DNA from: Castellaniella sp034674885
GTDB taxonomy: Bacteria > Pseudomonadota > Gammaproteobacteria > Burkholderiales > Burkholderiaceae_B
Assembly: GCF_034674885.1 (NCBI RefSeq)
Contig: NZ_JAUCDS010000007.1
Location: forward strand, 1 to 64,000
Direction of reading: 5' to 3'
Length of the DNA: 64,000 nucleotides
Part shown: positions 49,780 through 59,064 of the stretch, one piece after another
Layout: each line of letters starts with the position of its first letter
How positions within the stretch are numbered: the first letter of the stretch is position 1
Made by a program: the position numbers and the translations under genes
Notes under the pieces: model-generated
The model's input: the letters and a program-made list of their open reading frames with translations, nothing else
Told to the model about the DNA's origin: nothing
Databases searched by the model: none

Positions 49780-52359
49780 CTAAGCCACGGCCGGCAATCG
49801 AGTGCGCCGGCCGATGTGGGCCAGGGCTTCTTCGACCTGATCGATCAGCACCAGGCACAGGTCGCCGGGCTCCAGGGCGTCCAGCGCCGTATCGATCGCC
49901 AGGAACTCGCCATGGATTTCCTGCGTGCGGCTGACGCGCCGGGCGCCTGACAGGCCCTGGCGCAACAGCGCCAGGACCTCGCCATCCTGGCGGCCGCGCT
50001 GGCACTGGTCCTGGTACAGAATCACGGTGTCGAACACTTCTCCCAGGATCTCCGTCTGGCGGCGGATATCCTGATCGCGCCGGTCCCCCGCCCCGCTGAT
50101 GACGACGGTGCGCCGCTTGGCCGGCAACGCTTCCACCGCATCGACCAGGGCCAGCATCGCATCGGGGTTGTGACCGTAATCGGCGATGACCATGGCCCCC
50201 CGGTAGTCGAACACATTGAAGCGCCCCGGCACAGTGGCCGCATCATTGACAAAGGACGCCAGCCCCGCCTGGATCTGCACCCAATCCAGGCCCAGCGCCC
50301 AGGCGGCCGCAGCAGCAGCCATGGCATTTTCCACCTGGAACGGCAAAGACCCGCCGCGCGTCAGCGGCACGGCCGACAGCTGGATACGGGTCTCGGTGCC
50401 GCCCTGCGAGAACACCAGATCACCCTGGTCCACGAACACCACCCGTCCACCCTGGGCGCGATGCGTCTCGATCAGGGGGTGGCGAGCATCGCGGGCGAAA
50501 TACGTGACCTGCCCCTGGCAGCTGGCGGCCATGCGGGCGACGACGGGGTCCTGGGCATTGAGCACCGCCATGCCCGCAGGCGAGACGTTTTCGACGATCA
50601 CGCGCTTGACCACCGCCAGGTCTTCCACGGTGCGGATATAGTTCAGGCCCAGATGGTCGCCGATGCCGATATTGGTCACCACCGCCACGTCGCAGCGATC
50701 GAACCCCAGGCCTTCGCGCAGAATGCCGCCCCGGGCCGTCTCGAACACCGCCATGTCCACATCCGGATGCAGCAGCACGTTGCGGGCGCTGCGCGGCCCG
50801 CTGCAATCCCCGGTGTCGATACGCCGGGCGCCGACGTAGACCCCGTCGGAATTCGTCATGCCCACGCACACCCCCGGCCGGGCGCACAGATGCGCCAACA
50901 GCCGCACGGTCGTAGTCTTGCCATTGGTGCCCGTGACCGCCACCACCGGGATGCGGCCATCGTCACCGGGCGCGTACAGCGTATCCACCATGGCAGAGCC
51001 CACGTCACGTCCGGTGCCGTAGGACGGTGTCAAGTGCATGCGCAGCCCCGGCGCGGCATTGACCTCGACGATGCAGCCGGTTTCCGGCGTCAGGGGCCGA
51101 TAGACGTCCTGCGCCACCAGATCGATGCCGCAGACATCCAGCCCCACCATGCTCGCGGCCATCACGGCGCTGGCCGCCAATTCCGGATGGACCTGCTCGG
51201 TCACATCCGTCGCGGTCCCGCCGGTACTGAGATTGGCATTGTTGCGCAACACCACGCACACGCCCTGGGCCGGCACGGAATCCGCCCGATAGCCCTGGCC
51301 GGCCAGCGTGTTCAGCGCCGTCTCATCCAGCTGGATGCGGGTCAGCGATGTGCCGTGGCCTTCGCCGCGCAAAGGATCCTGATTGATCAGATCCACCAGC
51401 TGATTGATGCTGAGGACGCCATCGCCCACGACCTGCGGGGGATCCCGGCGCGCCGCCGCGACCAGGCGGTCGCCCACGACCAGCAGGCGGAAGTCATGGC
51501 CGGGGAAATAGCGTTCCACGATCACGCTGGAACCATGTTCGCGGGCCACCGCGTAGGCCGCCAGCACTTGTTCCCGGCCCTGCACATTGCAGGCCACGCC
51601 CTTGCCCTGGTTGCCGTCCTGCGGCTTGACCACCACGGCCCCCCCGATCTCCTGGGCGGCCTGCCAGGCGTCATCGGCATCGGCCACCACGCGGCCCTGG
51701 GGTACGGACACGCCAGCTGCGGCCAGCAGCGATTTGGTCAGCGCCTTGTCCTGGGCGATGGCCTCGCCGATGGCGCTGCTGGCATCGGTTTCCGCCGCCT
51801 GGATGCGGCGCTGGCGACGCCCCCAGCCGAACTGCACCAGGCTGCCATCGGTCAGGCGACGATAGGGAATGCCGCGCCGCACGGCTGCCTGCACGATGGC
51901 GCCGGTGCTGGGCCCCAGTCGCACGTCTTCGTACAGGGACTTCAACTGCGCGACGGCATCCGCCAGATCAAAAGGCTGATCCTGCAGGGCCGCCTGGCAC
52001 AACACGCAGGCCAGGTCGAAGGCCAGCCGGCCGACGGATTCCTCGGCATACTCGATCACGACCTGGTATTCGCCTGGATCCTGGGTCGCCGCCGTGCGGC
52101 AGAACGCCACCGGGCAGCCGGCCACCGCCTGCAGGCTCAGCGCCGCCCCCGCCAGCACATGAGCCAGGGAATGACCGGCTGCCGACCCGGCCGGGCGCTG
52201 GATGTCGATATCGGGAAAACGCACGCGCAGGCGCGTCTCGAACGCATCCAGATCGTCGATCACGCACTCGCTGGCGGCGCAGGACACGATGGCCTCGATC
52301 GCCGTCTGGCGGCACCACACGTTCGGCCCGCGCAGGGCGCGGATACGGGAGACTTCCAT
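49780..52359 (-). CDS. cphA: cyanophycin synthetase CphA (complete)
   Basis: An 859-aa enzyme that builds multi-L-arginyl-poly-L-aspartate from Asp, Arg and ATP. The N-terminal domain covers about 1-160. The ATP-grasp domain (about 200-460) has KPQDGNQGKG at 245-254 and VEVNAAPGLRMHL. The Mur-ligase-like domain has an intact P-loop GTNGKT at 477-482, IADYGHNPDAM for the distal site, and a complete C-terminal Mur domain. It follows the second synthetase gene by 6 nt on the same strand. Confidence 0.95.
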   Translation of the reverse strand: MEVSRIRALRGPNVWCRQTAIEAIVSCAASECVIDDLDAFETRLRVRFPDIDIQRPAGSAAGHSLAHVLAGAALSLQAVAGCPVAFCRTAATQDPGEYQVVIEYAEESVGRLAFDLACVLCQAALQDQPFDLADAVAQLKSLYEDVRLGPSTGAIVQAAVRRGIPYRRLTDGSLVQFGWGRRQRRIQAAETDASSAIGEAIAQDKALTKSLLAAAGVSVPQGRVVADADDAWQAAQEIGGAVVVKPQDGNQGKGVACNVQGREQVLAAYAVAREHGSSVIVERYFPGHDFRLLVVGDRLVAAARRDPPQVVGDGVLSINQLVDLINQDPLRGEGHGTSLTRIQLDETALNTLAGQGYRADSVPAQGVCVVLRNNANLSTGGTATDVTEQVHPELAASAVMAASMVGLDVCGIDLVAQDVYRPLTPETGCIVEVNAAPGLRMHLTPSYGTGRDVGSAMVDTLYAPGDDGRIPVVAVTGTNGKTTTVRLLAHLCARPGVCVGMTNSDGVYVGARRIDTGDCSGPRSARNVLLHPDVDMAVFETARGGILREGLGFDRCDVAVVTNIGIGDHLGLNYIRTVEDLAVVKRVIVENVSPAGMAVLNAQDPVVARMAASCQGQVTYFARDARHPLIETHRAQGGRVVFVDQGDLVFSQGGTETRIQLSAVPLTRGGSLPFQVENAMAAAAAAWALGLDWVQIQAGLASFVNDAATVPGRFNVFDYRGAMVIADYGHNPDAMLALVDAVEALPAKRRTVVISGAGDRRDQDIRRQTEILGEVFDTVILYQDQCQRGRQDGEVLALLRQGLSGARRVSRTQEIHGEFLAIDTALDALEPGDLCLVLIDQVEEALAHIGRRTRLPAVA

Positions 52360-52365
52360 CTTCGA

Positions 52366-54513
52366 TTACCTCGCAACCCAGGTGCGCAGTCCGACCCGGA
52401 TGTGTTCGATGTCCAGGCCCAGCGCCCAGACGGCCCCAAGAGCGGCCAGCACGCTGGCCAGATCGTCGCGCAATGGCGCCACGGCTGGATCCGACAGGTC
52501 CGCCACCGTGATTTCCACGCCCTTTTCCACCAGCACCAGGCTGTCGTCGTGAGCAAAGACCGCCCGTTTGCCCTGGGCCAGGTGCGCCTTCAGGGCGTCG
52601 CTGCCGGCTTGCAGGCCATACAGGGTGACACCGCCGTCGCACAGCGGCGCCAGGCCGGCTGCCAGCGGGTCGTCGGCATTGAGCACCGCCATCCCGCCCG
52701 CCAGCACCACGTCCACCTGGGTGCGGAAAACGCGCTGCAGATGTTCCGGTTCTTCCATGTGGAATTCCGGCCAGGTCAGGCTGGGGTCGATGCCCGTCAC
52801 CACACCGACCTGGCATCGGTCGTAGGCCAGGCCTTCGCCCAGGATCATGCGCCCGCCGTTTTCCAGCACTGCGTAGTCGACTACCCGGTTCAGCAGCAGG
52901 CGGCGCCCGGCATCCCAGTGCGCGGCATCCGTGGCCGCGACCTGCTGATGGCCCAGGAAGAGACCGTCGGCCGATGCCTGGCCCACGACCTTGCCCGTCA
53001 GCTGCAACAGGTGGGCGACCAGGCGCACCACCGGCGTCAGCCCCCGGCTGCCGCTGACTCCCACCACCGGAATACGCCCGTCTTCCGGTACCGGAAACAG
53101 ATAGTCGATAACGGCCTGCCCCACCGGACGCGGCTGCCCTCGGGCGGGCTTCAGGTGCATCAGCAGGCCGGGGCCGGCATTGACCTCGACGACGGCCCCG
53201 CGCTGTTCAGCCAGCGGCCGGGAAATGTCGCGCGTGACCAGGTCGATGCCGGCAATGTCCAGGCCCACCACCCGCGCCGCCAGGGACACCAGTTCCGCCA
53301 CATCCGGATGCACGGCGTCCGTGATGTCGATCGACACGTTGCCGCTGCGCTGGATCATGACGGCGCGGCCCCGTTCGGGCACAGCATCACCGCTCAGGCC
53401 CTGGCGGTCGAGTTCCAGCCGCGCGGCCGAATCCAGGCGCACTACGTTCAGGGGATGGTCCTCGTCGCGCCCGCGCCGGGGATCGGAATTCAGTTGGGAC
53501 TCGATCAGTTGCAGCACGGTGGACGCGCCGTCGCCCACCACCATGGCGGCCTCGCCCCGGGCGGCGGCCACGAGCTTGCCGCCGACCACCAGCAGGCGGT
53601 GCTCGTCGCCCTCGATGAAGCGTTCCACCATCACGCTGCTGCCTTCGTCCACGGCCACGGCGTAGGCCGCCCGGATCTGGTCCTGCGTGGTCAGGCAGGT
53701 GAAGACGCCCCGGCCATGATTGCCGTCGGACGGCTTGACCACCACGGGCAGACCGATGTCCTGGGCGGCTTCCCAGGCGTCGTCGGCGTCGGCCACCAGA
53801 CGGCCCTCGGGCACCGGCACGCCGCAGGCCTGCAACAGCTGGCGGGTCAGGTCCTTGTCGCGTGAAATGCCTTCGGCAATGGCGCTGGTACGGCTGGTTT
53901 CGGCCGTCCAGATGCGGCGCTGGCGGGCGCCATGGCCCAGTTGCAGAAGATTCGCGTCGCTCAGGCGGATGGCCGGAATGTCACGGTCGTCGGCGGCATC
54001 CACGATGCAGGCCGTGCTGGGCCCCAGGCCCAGGGATTCCGCCATGTCCTTCAGGCGATCCACGGCGCCGGCCACGTCGTAGGGCCGGTCTTCGATGGCG
54101 GCCATCACCAGATCGCGGGCGGCATACAGGGCCTCGCACGTCAGGGGCTCGTACCAGGCGCGCACGATGACCTTGTAGACGCCGCGCAGCGACGTTTCCC
54201 GTGCCCGCCCCAGGCCGCCGGGCATGCCGGCCAGGCTCTGCAATTCCAGGGTGACGTGTTCCAGGATATGCGCCGGCCAGGTGCCTTCGCGCACGCGATG
54301 CAGGAATCCGCCGCGCTCGCCGATGCTGCAACGGTGCTCGATCAGCGTGGGCAGCCAGGCGCTCAGGCGTTCGTAGAACCCGGGAATGACGTTGGAGGGA
54401 TAGTCTTCCAGATCGTGGATGTCCACGACCGCTTCGATGACGGGGCGATAGGCCCAAATGTTTGGCCCCCGCAGATACACCATATTGAGAATCTCAATAT
54501 TCTTGTTTTCCAT
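52366..54513 (-). CDS. second cyanophycin synthetase CphA', degenerate Mur-ligase half
   Basis: A 715-aa paralogue of CphA. N-terminal and ATP-grasp domains are well kept: KPSDGNHGRG at 260-269, MVERFIEGDEHRLLVVGG, VEVNAGPGLLMHL. In the Mur-ligase part the P-loop position reads GSRGLT (488-493) instead of GTNGKT, and the chain ends at the point where the partner continues with its C-terminal Mur domain. The second ATP site is thus very probably inactive. The ATG at 54513 precedes the family N-terminus. It probably acts with the 859-aa partner. Confidence 0.9.
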   Translation of the reverse strand: MENKNIEILNMVYLRGPNIWAYRPVIEAVVDIHDLEDYPSNVIPGFYERLSAWLPTLIEHRCSIGERGGFLHRVREGTWPAHILEHVTLELQSLAGMPGGLGRARETSLRGVYKVIVRAWYEPLTCEALYAARDLVMAAIEDRPYDVAGAVDRLKDMAESLGLGPSTACIVDAADDRDIPAIRLSDANLLQLGHGARQRRIWTAETSRTSAIAEGISRDKDLTRQLLQACGVPVPEGRLVADADDAWEAAQDIGLPVVVKPSDGNHGRGVFTCLTTQDQIRAAYAVAVDEGSSVMVERFIEGDEHRLLVVGGKLVAAARGEAAMVVGDGASTVLQLIESQLNSDPRRGRDEDHPLNVVRLDSAARLELDRQGLSGDAVPERGRAVMIQRSGNVSIDITDAVHPDVAELVSLAARVVGLDIAGIDLVTRDISRPLAEQRGAVVEVNAGPGLLMHLKPARGQPRPVGQAVIDYLFPVPEDGRIPVVGVSGSRGLTPVVRLVAHLLQLTGKVVGQASADGLFLGHQQVAATDAAHWDAGRRLLLNRVVDYAVLENGGRMILGEGLAYDRCQVGVVTGIDPSLTWPEFHMEEPEHLQRVFRTQVDVVLAGGMAVLNADDPLAAGLAPLCDGGVTLYGLQAGSDALKAHLAQGKRAVFAHDDSLVLVEKGVEITVADLSDPAVAPLRDDLASVLAALGAVWALGLDIEHIRVGLRTWVAR

Positions 54514-54746
54514 GAACGAACCATGTCGAAAGGATGGGCCGGGGGGCCGAGCGCCGCCGGGCTCAGGCGTCTTGAACACACGCCTGCCGGACAACGGCAC
54601 ACATCATAATCTTGCGCCGTTTCGCCGCACAGAAAAACTATTGACGATTGTGACGCGGGCGCAACGGTATGCGCATGTTCACCCCGATTCCGATCTATAT
54701 TCCTGCTGTCCGACAGATCTTCCGATCCCCTCCCAATCCACCATCC

Positions 54747-56996
54747 ATGCAGGGTCCCACTCTTGAATTCTCGGCGGCCGACGTCTGCCCGCCCGGCCTG
54801 CCCGACGCATGGCGCGACACGCTCGCGGCACAGTTGGCGGCGGACGAACACGCGCTGGGCTGGCTGTCGCTGAACCTGGACGGCCAATTGCAGTACGCCG
54901 ACAGCCTGCTGGTCCTGACCGACCGGCGCTGGCTGTACTGCGGCGCCGATACGCAGTCCTGCCGATCCTGGCCGCTGCGCTCCGACCTGCACCTGAAGCT
55001 GCAGGATCACGCCGGCGTGGGCAGCCTGGAACTGGTGGACGAACACGCCCGCCTGGCGCGCTGGCGCTACACGCTGGACCGCCACGCCCAGGCGCTGCAG
55101 CTGCAGGCGCGCCACGACTCCCTGCGCCAGCCCTCGGGCGATCTGCCGCCCGAGCCCTCCGCAGGCATCCCCGCCAAAGACGCGCAGCCGCCGCGCACCA
55201 GTTCGCTGTTTCGCCTGTGGCGTTTTGCCCGCCCCTACCGCCGGCAACTGGGCATCGGGCTGGTCCTGACGCTGATTTCCACCGGCGCATCGCTGGTGCC
55301 GCCATACCTGACCATGCCGCTGATGGACGACGTGCTGATCCCATTCCAGAACGGCGAACCGATCCACTGGGACCTGGTGACGCTGTACCTCAGCGGCCTG
55401 CTGGCCTCGTCCCTGGTCGCCTGGGGCCTGGGCTGGGGGCGCAGCGCCATCCTGGCCTGGGTCAGCGAACGCATCGGCGCCGACCTGCGCACCACCACCT
55501 ACCAGCACCTGCAGCAGCTGTCGCTGCAATATTTCGGTGGCAAGCGCACGGGCGACCTGATGGCCCGCATCGGATCGGAATCCGACCGCATCTGCCTGTT
55601 CCTGTCGCTGCACCTGCTGGATTTCTTCACCGATATCCTGATGATCGTCATGACGGCGGCCATCCTGATGTCCATCGATCCCTGGCTGGCGCTGGCGACC
55701 CTGGCGCCGCTGCCCATCATCCTGTGGATGATCCACTGGGTGCGCGATCGCCTGCGCCACGGTTTCGAGAAAGCCGACCGCGTCTGGTCGGAAATCACCA
55801 ACGTGCTGGCCGACACCATCCCCGGCATCCGCGTGGTCAAGGCCTTCGCCCAGGAAAAGCGCGAGGTCGCGCGCTTTCGCGAGGCCAACGACCGCAACCT
55901 GGCGATCAACGACCGGGTCAACGCCCTGTGGTCGCTGTTCACGCCCACCGTCACGCTGCTGACGGAACTGGGCCTGCTGGTGGTCTGGGTATTCGGCATC
56001 TGGCTGGTATCGCGCCAGGCCATCACGGTCGGGGTCCTGACGGCGTTCCTGGCCTACATCAGCCGGTTCTACGTGCGCCTGGATTCCATGAGCCGCATCG
56101 TGTCCGTCACCCAGCGGGCGGCGGCTGGCGCGAAACGCATCTTCGACATTCTGGATCATGTGTCCAGCGTGCCCGAGCCAGCCGACCCACGGCCCATGGA
56201 CCAGATCCGGGGACGCATCGAGCTGAGCCGCATCGGTTTTCGCTATGGCAACCGCAGCGTGATCCAGGACCTGAGCCTGGACATCGCGCCGGGCGAGATG
56301 GTCGGCCTGGTGGGCCACAGCGGGTCCGGCAAGAGCACGCTGGTCAACCTGATCTGCCGTTTCTACGACGTATCCCAGGGCGCCATCCGCCTGGACGGCA
56401 TCGACATCCGCCAGTACGCGATCAGCGACTACCGGCGCCACATCGGCCTGGTGCTGCAGGAACCGTTCCTGTTCTACGGCAGCGTGGCCGAGAACATCGC
56501 CTACGGCCGCCCCGATGCCAGCCGCGCGGACATCATCGCCGCCGCCCGCGCCGCCCACGCGCATGAATTCATCCTGCGCCTGCCGCACGGCTACGATTCG
56601 CTGGTGGGCGAACGGGGCCAGGCGCTGTCGGGGGGCGAACGCCAGCGCATTTCCATCGCCCGCGCCATCCTGATCGACCCGCCGATCCTGATCCTGGACG
56701 AGGCGACCTCGTCGGTGGACACCGCCACCGAAAACGAGATCCAGAAGGCCCTGGACAATCTGGTGAAGGGCCGCACCACGATTTCCATCGCGCACCGCCT
56801 GAGCACGCTGCGCGAGGCCGACCGCCTGGTCGTGATGGATAGCGGGCGCATCGTCGAAATCGGCCGCCACGACGAACTGCTGGCCCGCGAAGGCGCCTAT
56901 GCGCGGCTGTACCAGGCGCAGCTGCAGGGCACGCTGCCGCCGTCACGCCCTGTCGAACACCCTGCCCACGAGGCCGATGATGATTCCGATTCCTGA
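54747..56996 (+). CDS. cyanophycin-locus ABC exporter (fused permease-ATPase)
   Basis: A 749-aa ABC transporter half. An unusual 150-residue N-terminal soluble domain is followed by a six-helix permease (about 165-460) and the ATPase: Walker A GHSGSGKS at 523-530, signature LSGGE at 627-631, Walker B ILILDEATSS. ABC transporters of this form with DUF1854 partners recur next to cphA pairs in proteobacteria; the transported substrate is not known. ATG at 54747 is chosen; ATG at 54669 is in frame. It is divergent from the synthetase genes. Confidence 0.85.
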   Translation: MQGPTLEFSAADVCPPGLPDAWRDTLAAQLAADEHALGWLSLNLDGQLQYADSLLVLTDRRWLYCGADTQSCRSWPLRSDLHLKLQDHAGVGSLELVDEHARLARWRYTLDRHAQALQLQARHDSLRQPSGDLPPEPSAGIPAKDAQPPRTSSLFRLWRFARPYRRQLGIGLVLTLISTGASLVPPYLTMPLMDDVLIPFQNGEPIHWDLVTLYLSGLLASSLVAWGLGWGRSAILAWVSERIGADLRTTTYQHLQQLSLQYFGGKRTGDLMARIGSESDRICLFLSLHLLDFFTDILMIVMTAAILMSIDPWLALATLAPLPIILWMIHWVRDRLRHGFEKADRVWSEITNVLADTIPGIRVVKAFAQEKREVARFREANDRNLAINDRVNALWSLFTPTVTLLTELGLLVVWVFGIWLVSRQAITVGVLTAFLAYISRFYVRLDSMSRIVSVTQRAAAGAKRIFDILDHVSSVPEPADPRPMDQIRGRIELSRIGFRYGNRSVIQDLSLDIAPGEMVGLVGHSGSGKSTLVNLICRFYDVSQGAIRLDGIDIRQYAISDYRRHIGLVLQEPFLFYGSVAENIAYGRPDASRADIIAAARAAHAHEFILRLPHGYDSLVGERGQALSGGERQRISIARAILIDPPILILDEATSSVDTATENEIQKALDNLVKGRTTISIAHRLSTLREADRLVVMDSGRIVEIGRHDELLAREGAYARLYQAQLQGTLPPSRPVEHPAHEADDDSDS

Positions 56997-57537
56997 GCAC
57001 GGCACGCCACCCGCGCCCGATGGCCTGGACGCGGGCGGCAGTCCCGCATCGGGCCCGGACGAGGACGTGCCACGCGCAGCGCCCTTCACCCTGTCGCGGG
57101 ACAATTTCGGCCGCCTGCTGCTGTCGCGCGCCGGCCAGCTGGACGTGGTCGTCACCCCCGTGCGCAGCTTTCCGATCAGCGCCCCGGACGAGAGCATTTC
57201 CCTGGTGGATGCTCAGGCCCAGGAACAGGCCTGGGTGGACCGCCTGCAGGACCTGCCCGACGGCCCGCAACGCCTGATCGCCGAAGACCTGGCCCAAAGG
57301 GATTTCAAGCCCGTCATCCTGCACATCCTGCGGGCGTCGACCTGGGCGACGCCCAGCCGCTGGGATATCGTCACGGATCGCGGCGCCGCCGTGCTGACCC
57401 TGAAAAGCGAGGACGACATCCGCCGCCTGTCCGCCAGCACCCTATTGATCGCCGACGCCTGCGGCGTGCATTTCCTGATCCGCGACCTGGCGGCGCTGGA
57501 CCGCGCCAGCCGTAAGATCCTGGATCGGTTCCTGTAG
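56980..57537 (+). CDS. DUF1854 family protein, cyanophycin-associated
   Basis: A 185-aa soluble protein. The DUF1854 core includes FPISAPDESISLVD, LAQRDFKPVILHILRAST, SRWDIVTDRGAAVLTLKSEDDIR and LLIADACGVHFLIRDLAAL. It overlaps the ABC exporter end; GAGG lies 6 nt before the ATG at 56980 (ATG at 56977 is also possible). The pair moves together in cyanophycin loci. Function unknown. Confidence 0.85.
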   Translation: MIPIPEHGTPPAPDGLDAGGSPASGPDEDVPRAAPFTLSRDNFGRLLLSRAGQLDVVVTPVRSFPISAPDESISLVDAQAQEQAWVDRLQDLPDGPQRLIAEDLAQRDFKPVILHILRASTWATPSRWDIVTDRGAAVLTLKSEDDIRRLSASTLLIADACGVHFLIRDLAALDRASRKILDRFL

Positions 57538-57554
57538 CGCCAGAGGCCGGCTGG

Positions 57555-58376
57555 TCAAAGAAAGGTCAGCCTTTCCACCAAGTCGCGAAAGTAGCGAACC
57601 GACCATATCTCCAAGACCCGTGGGTCCGGCACAAAGGTCTCGACGTCCCGCCGCGCCTGATCTACATCCAGAGTCTCGACACGCGCCAACAACAAACGCA
57701 GCAAATCATCCCGCGTCATCTGCAAACCCTGCCAATCGCCGCTTTGCCGAGCGCGGTGCTCCAGGTGGATCAGATTCAACGGCGTCGCATTGCGTACATA
57801 CCATTCCAGATCGAACCAATCTCGCCCCTTGACCCGATTTTTCCAACGCCGGAACAAGACGGCATGGAGTTTGCCCGCATACAGATCAGGCAAGGCATAA
57901 CACTTCACGTAAAACGAATAGGGCTGCACCAGAAGCCGTTCTTGCGTCGAGAACCCCATAGGCGGATCCGTATCCACTTCGAACTTGATCTTCAGTGCCC
58001 GCTGCCCCGGGACACGCACATCGTAAATGCTGGTTCCCTGCTTTAGAAAAGCAGATACCACCGCAGATTCGACGACCTTGTCACGCGCCGTGATCTCCAC
58101 ATCGAACCCAAACGCCGAGAACTCCTCGCGCAATGCCGAGAAGTAGGGTTGCAAAGAGAACCCTGCCGTCGAGGCCAGCAGTGAAAAGTCCAGGTCCTCG
58201 GAAAACCTGGGCAAACCGTAAAAGATGCGCAGACAGGTGCCGCCGTAGAACGCAGCCTTTTCAAAGAAGCCAGCCCGTTGCAGGCCGGCAAGCGCAATTT
58301 CCTGCATCACCTCGCGCAGAGCGTGATCACGGTCTTGGGCCGGATACCGTTCAAGCATCTGTTCGATGACTCTCAT
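57555..58376 (-). CDS. AbiEii/AbiGii-type nucleotidyltransferase toxin
   Basis: A 273-aa DUF1814 nucleotidyltransferase. The active-site motif GGT is at residues 45-47 and the metal-binding DxD is at 61-63 (FSEDLDFS), in the usual GGTCLRIFYGLPRF context. AbiEii-type proteins are toxins of abortive-infection pairs; some family members modify tRNA ends. It starts within the stop of the antitoxin gene (four-base overlap). The base composition is less GC-rich than that of the genes to the left, as expected for acquired DNA. Confidence 0.9.
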   Translation of the reverse strand: MRVIEQMLERYPAQDRDHALREVMQEIALAGLQRAGFFEKAAFYGGTCLRIFYGLPRFSEDLDFSLLASTAGFSLQPYFSALREEFSAFGFDVEITARDKVVESAVVSAFLKQGTSIYDVRVPGQRALKIKFEVDTDPPMGFSTQERLLVQPYSFYVKCYALPDLYAGKLHAVLFRRWKNRVKGRDWFDLEWYVRNATPLNLIHLEHRARQSGDWQGLQMTRDDLLRLLLARVETLDVDQARRDVETFVPDPRVLEIWSVRYFRDLVERLTFL

Positions 58377-59011
58377 TGCATGGCCTCCAGCATGCCCAGC
58401 AAGGCGGCCATCTGCGCGGGCTTATGCCCCGAGCTTGCATATCCGCGAACGACATCCAGATCCAGGCCCAACAAGGCTTCGCCATCAATGCGCAGATCGT
58501 CCAGGACGAACCGCCGCATGCCGTCCCGGGTCGTGACGCGCAAATACCGGGTCAACAACACTTTGTCGCACAGCGCCTTGGCGGGCGATGCAATCAAAAA
58601 GGTCTCTCGGTCGGACTCGCGAACCTGCTCGATGCCCAACGCATAGATGCCAGCCGGTAGCCGCGTATAGGAAAACCGCCCGAAATCGTTGTCGATGACC
58701 CGACTGCGCCGCATGCAGACCGATGTCAGTTCGCGCACACGTTCCGGAATCAACCCATGCCAGGCCAGGGCATAGTCCAGGGACACACAGGAGGGGCCAT
58801 ACAAGCGATTGGCCAAGAGAGGCAGGCACAGCCCATTGCCCGACAGGTCCTGGCCCCGCACATATAAGCCCCTCTTCAATGACACCAGCACGCCCTGGCG
58901 CAGCCAATCCGCAATCTTGTCATTGGGACGCCGATAGTCGGCAAGCAATGACAACAAGGTGTCATGGCTGAACGGCACTCTGGCGAAAGAGGCAAGCTGA
59001 GCTTCACTCAT
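58373..59011 (-). CDS. AbiEi-type antitoxin/transcriptional regulator
   Basis: A 212-aa protein. The N-terminal winged helix is in SHDTLLSLLADYRRPNDKI with WLRQGVLVSLKRGLYV, and the C-terminal AbiEi_4-type domain has NRLYGPSCVSLDYALAWHGLI and SPAKALCDKVLL. AbiEi proteins neutralise AbiEii and repress their own promoter. A palindrome with a -10 box inside it lies 21 nt upstream. Confidence 0.88.
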   Translation of the reverse strand: MSEAQLASFARVPFSHDTLLSLLADYRRPNDKIADWLRQGVLVSLKRGLYVRGQDLSGNGLCLPLLANRLYGPSCVSLDYALAWHGLIPERVRELTSVCMRRSRVIDNDFGRFSYTRLPAGIYALGIEQVRESDRETFLIASPAKALCDKVLLTRYLRVTTRDGMRRFVLDDLRIDGEALLGLDLDVVRGYASSGHKPAQMAALLGMLEAMQ

Positions 59012-59032
59012 AGAAGTAAATTTTGCATGAAT

Positions 59033-59051
59033 AATCGGATTATATCCGATT
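59033..59051 (-). promoter_or_regulatory. palindromic promoter/operator of the AbiE pair
   Basis: AATCGGA (59033-59039), five nt, TCCGATT (59045-59051). On the minus strand TATAAT occupies 59044-59039, inside the palindrome, so a bound repressor would cover the -10 box. The start codon follows after 21 nt. Confidence 0.7.
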
Positions 59052-59064
59052 GTCCAATCAAAAA

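Noticed and set aside
50170..53865. A 1231-codon open frame on the plus strand across both cyanophycin synthetase genes
   Set aside because: It is antisense to two well-conserved genes. Long antisense frames are expected in high-GC DNA with strong third-position bias, and its translation shows no domain.
54601..54680. Defined sigma-70 promoters for cphA' and the ABC exporter
   Set aside because: TTGACG at 54641 and TATGAT on the other strand near 54605 are suggestive, but neither has a good partner element at the right spacing.
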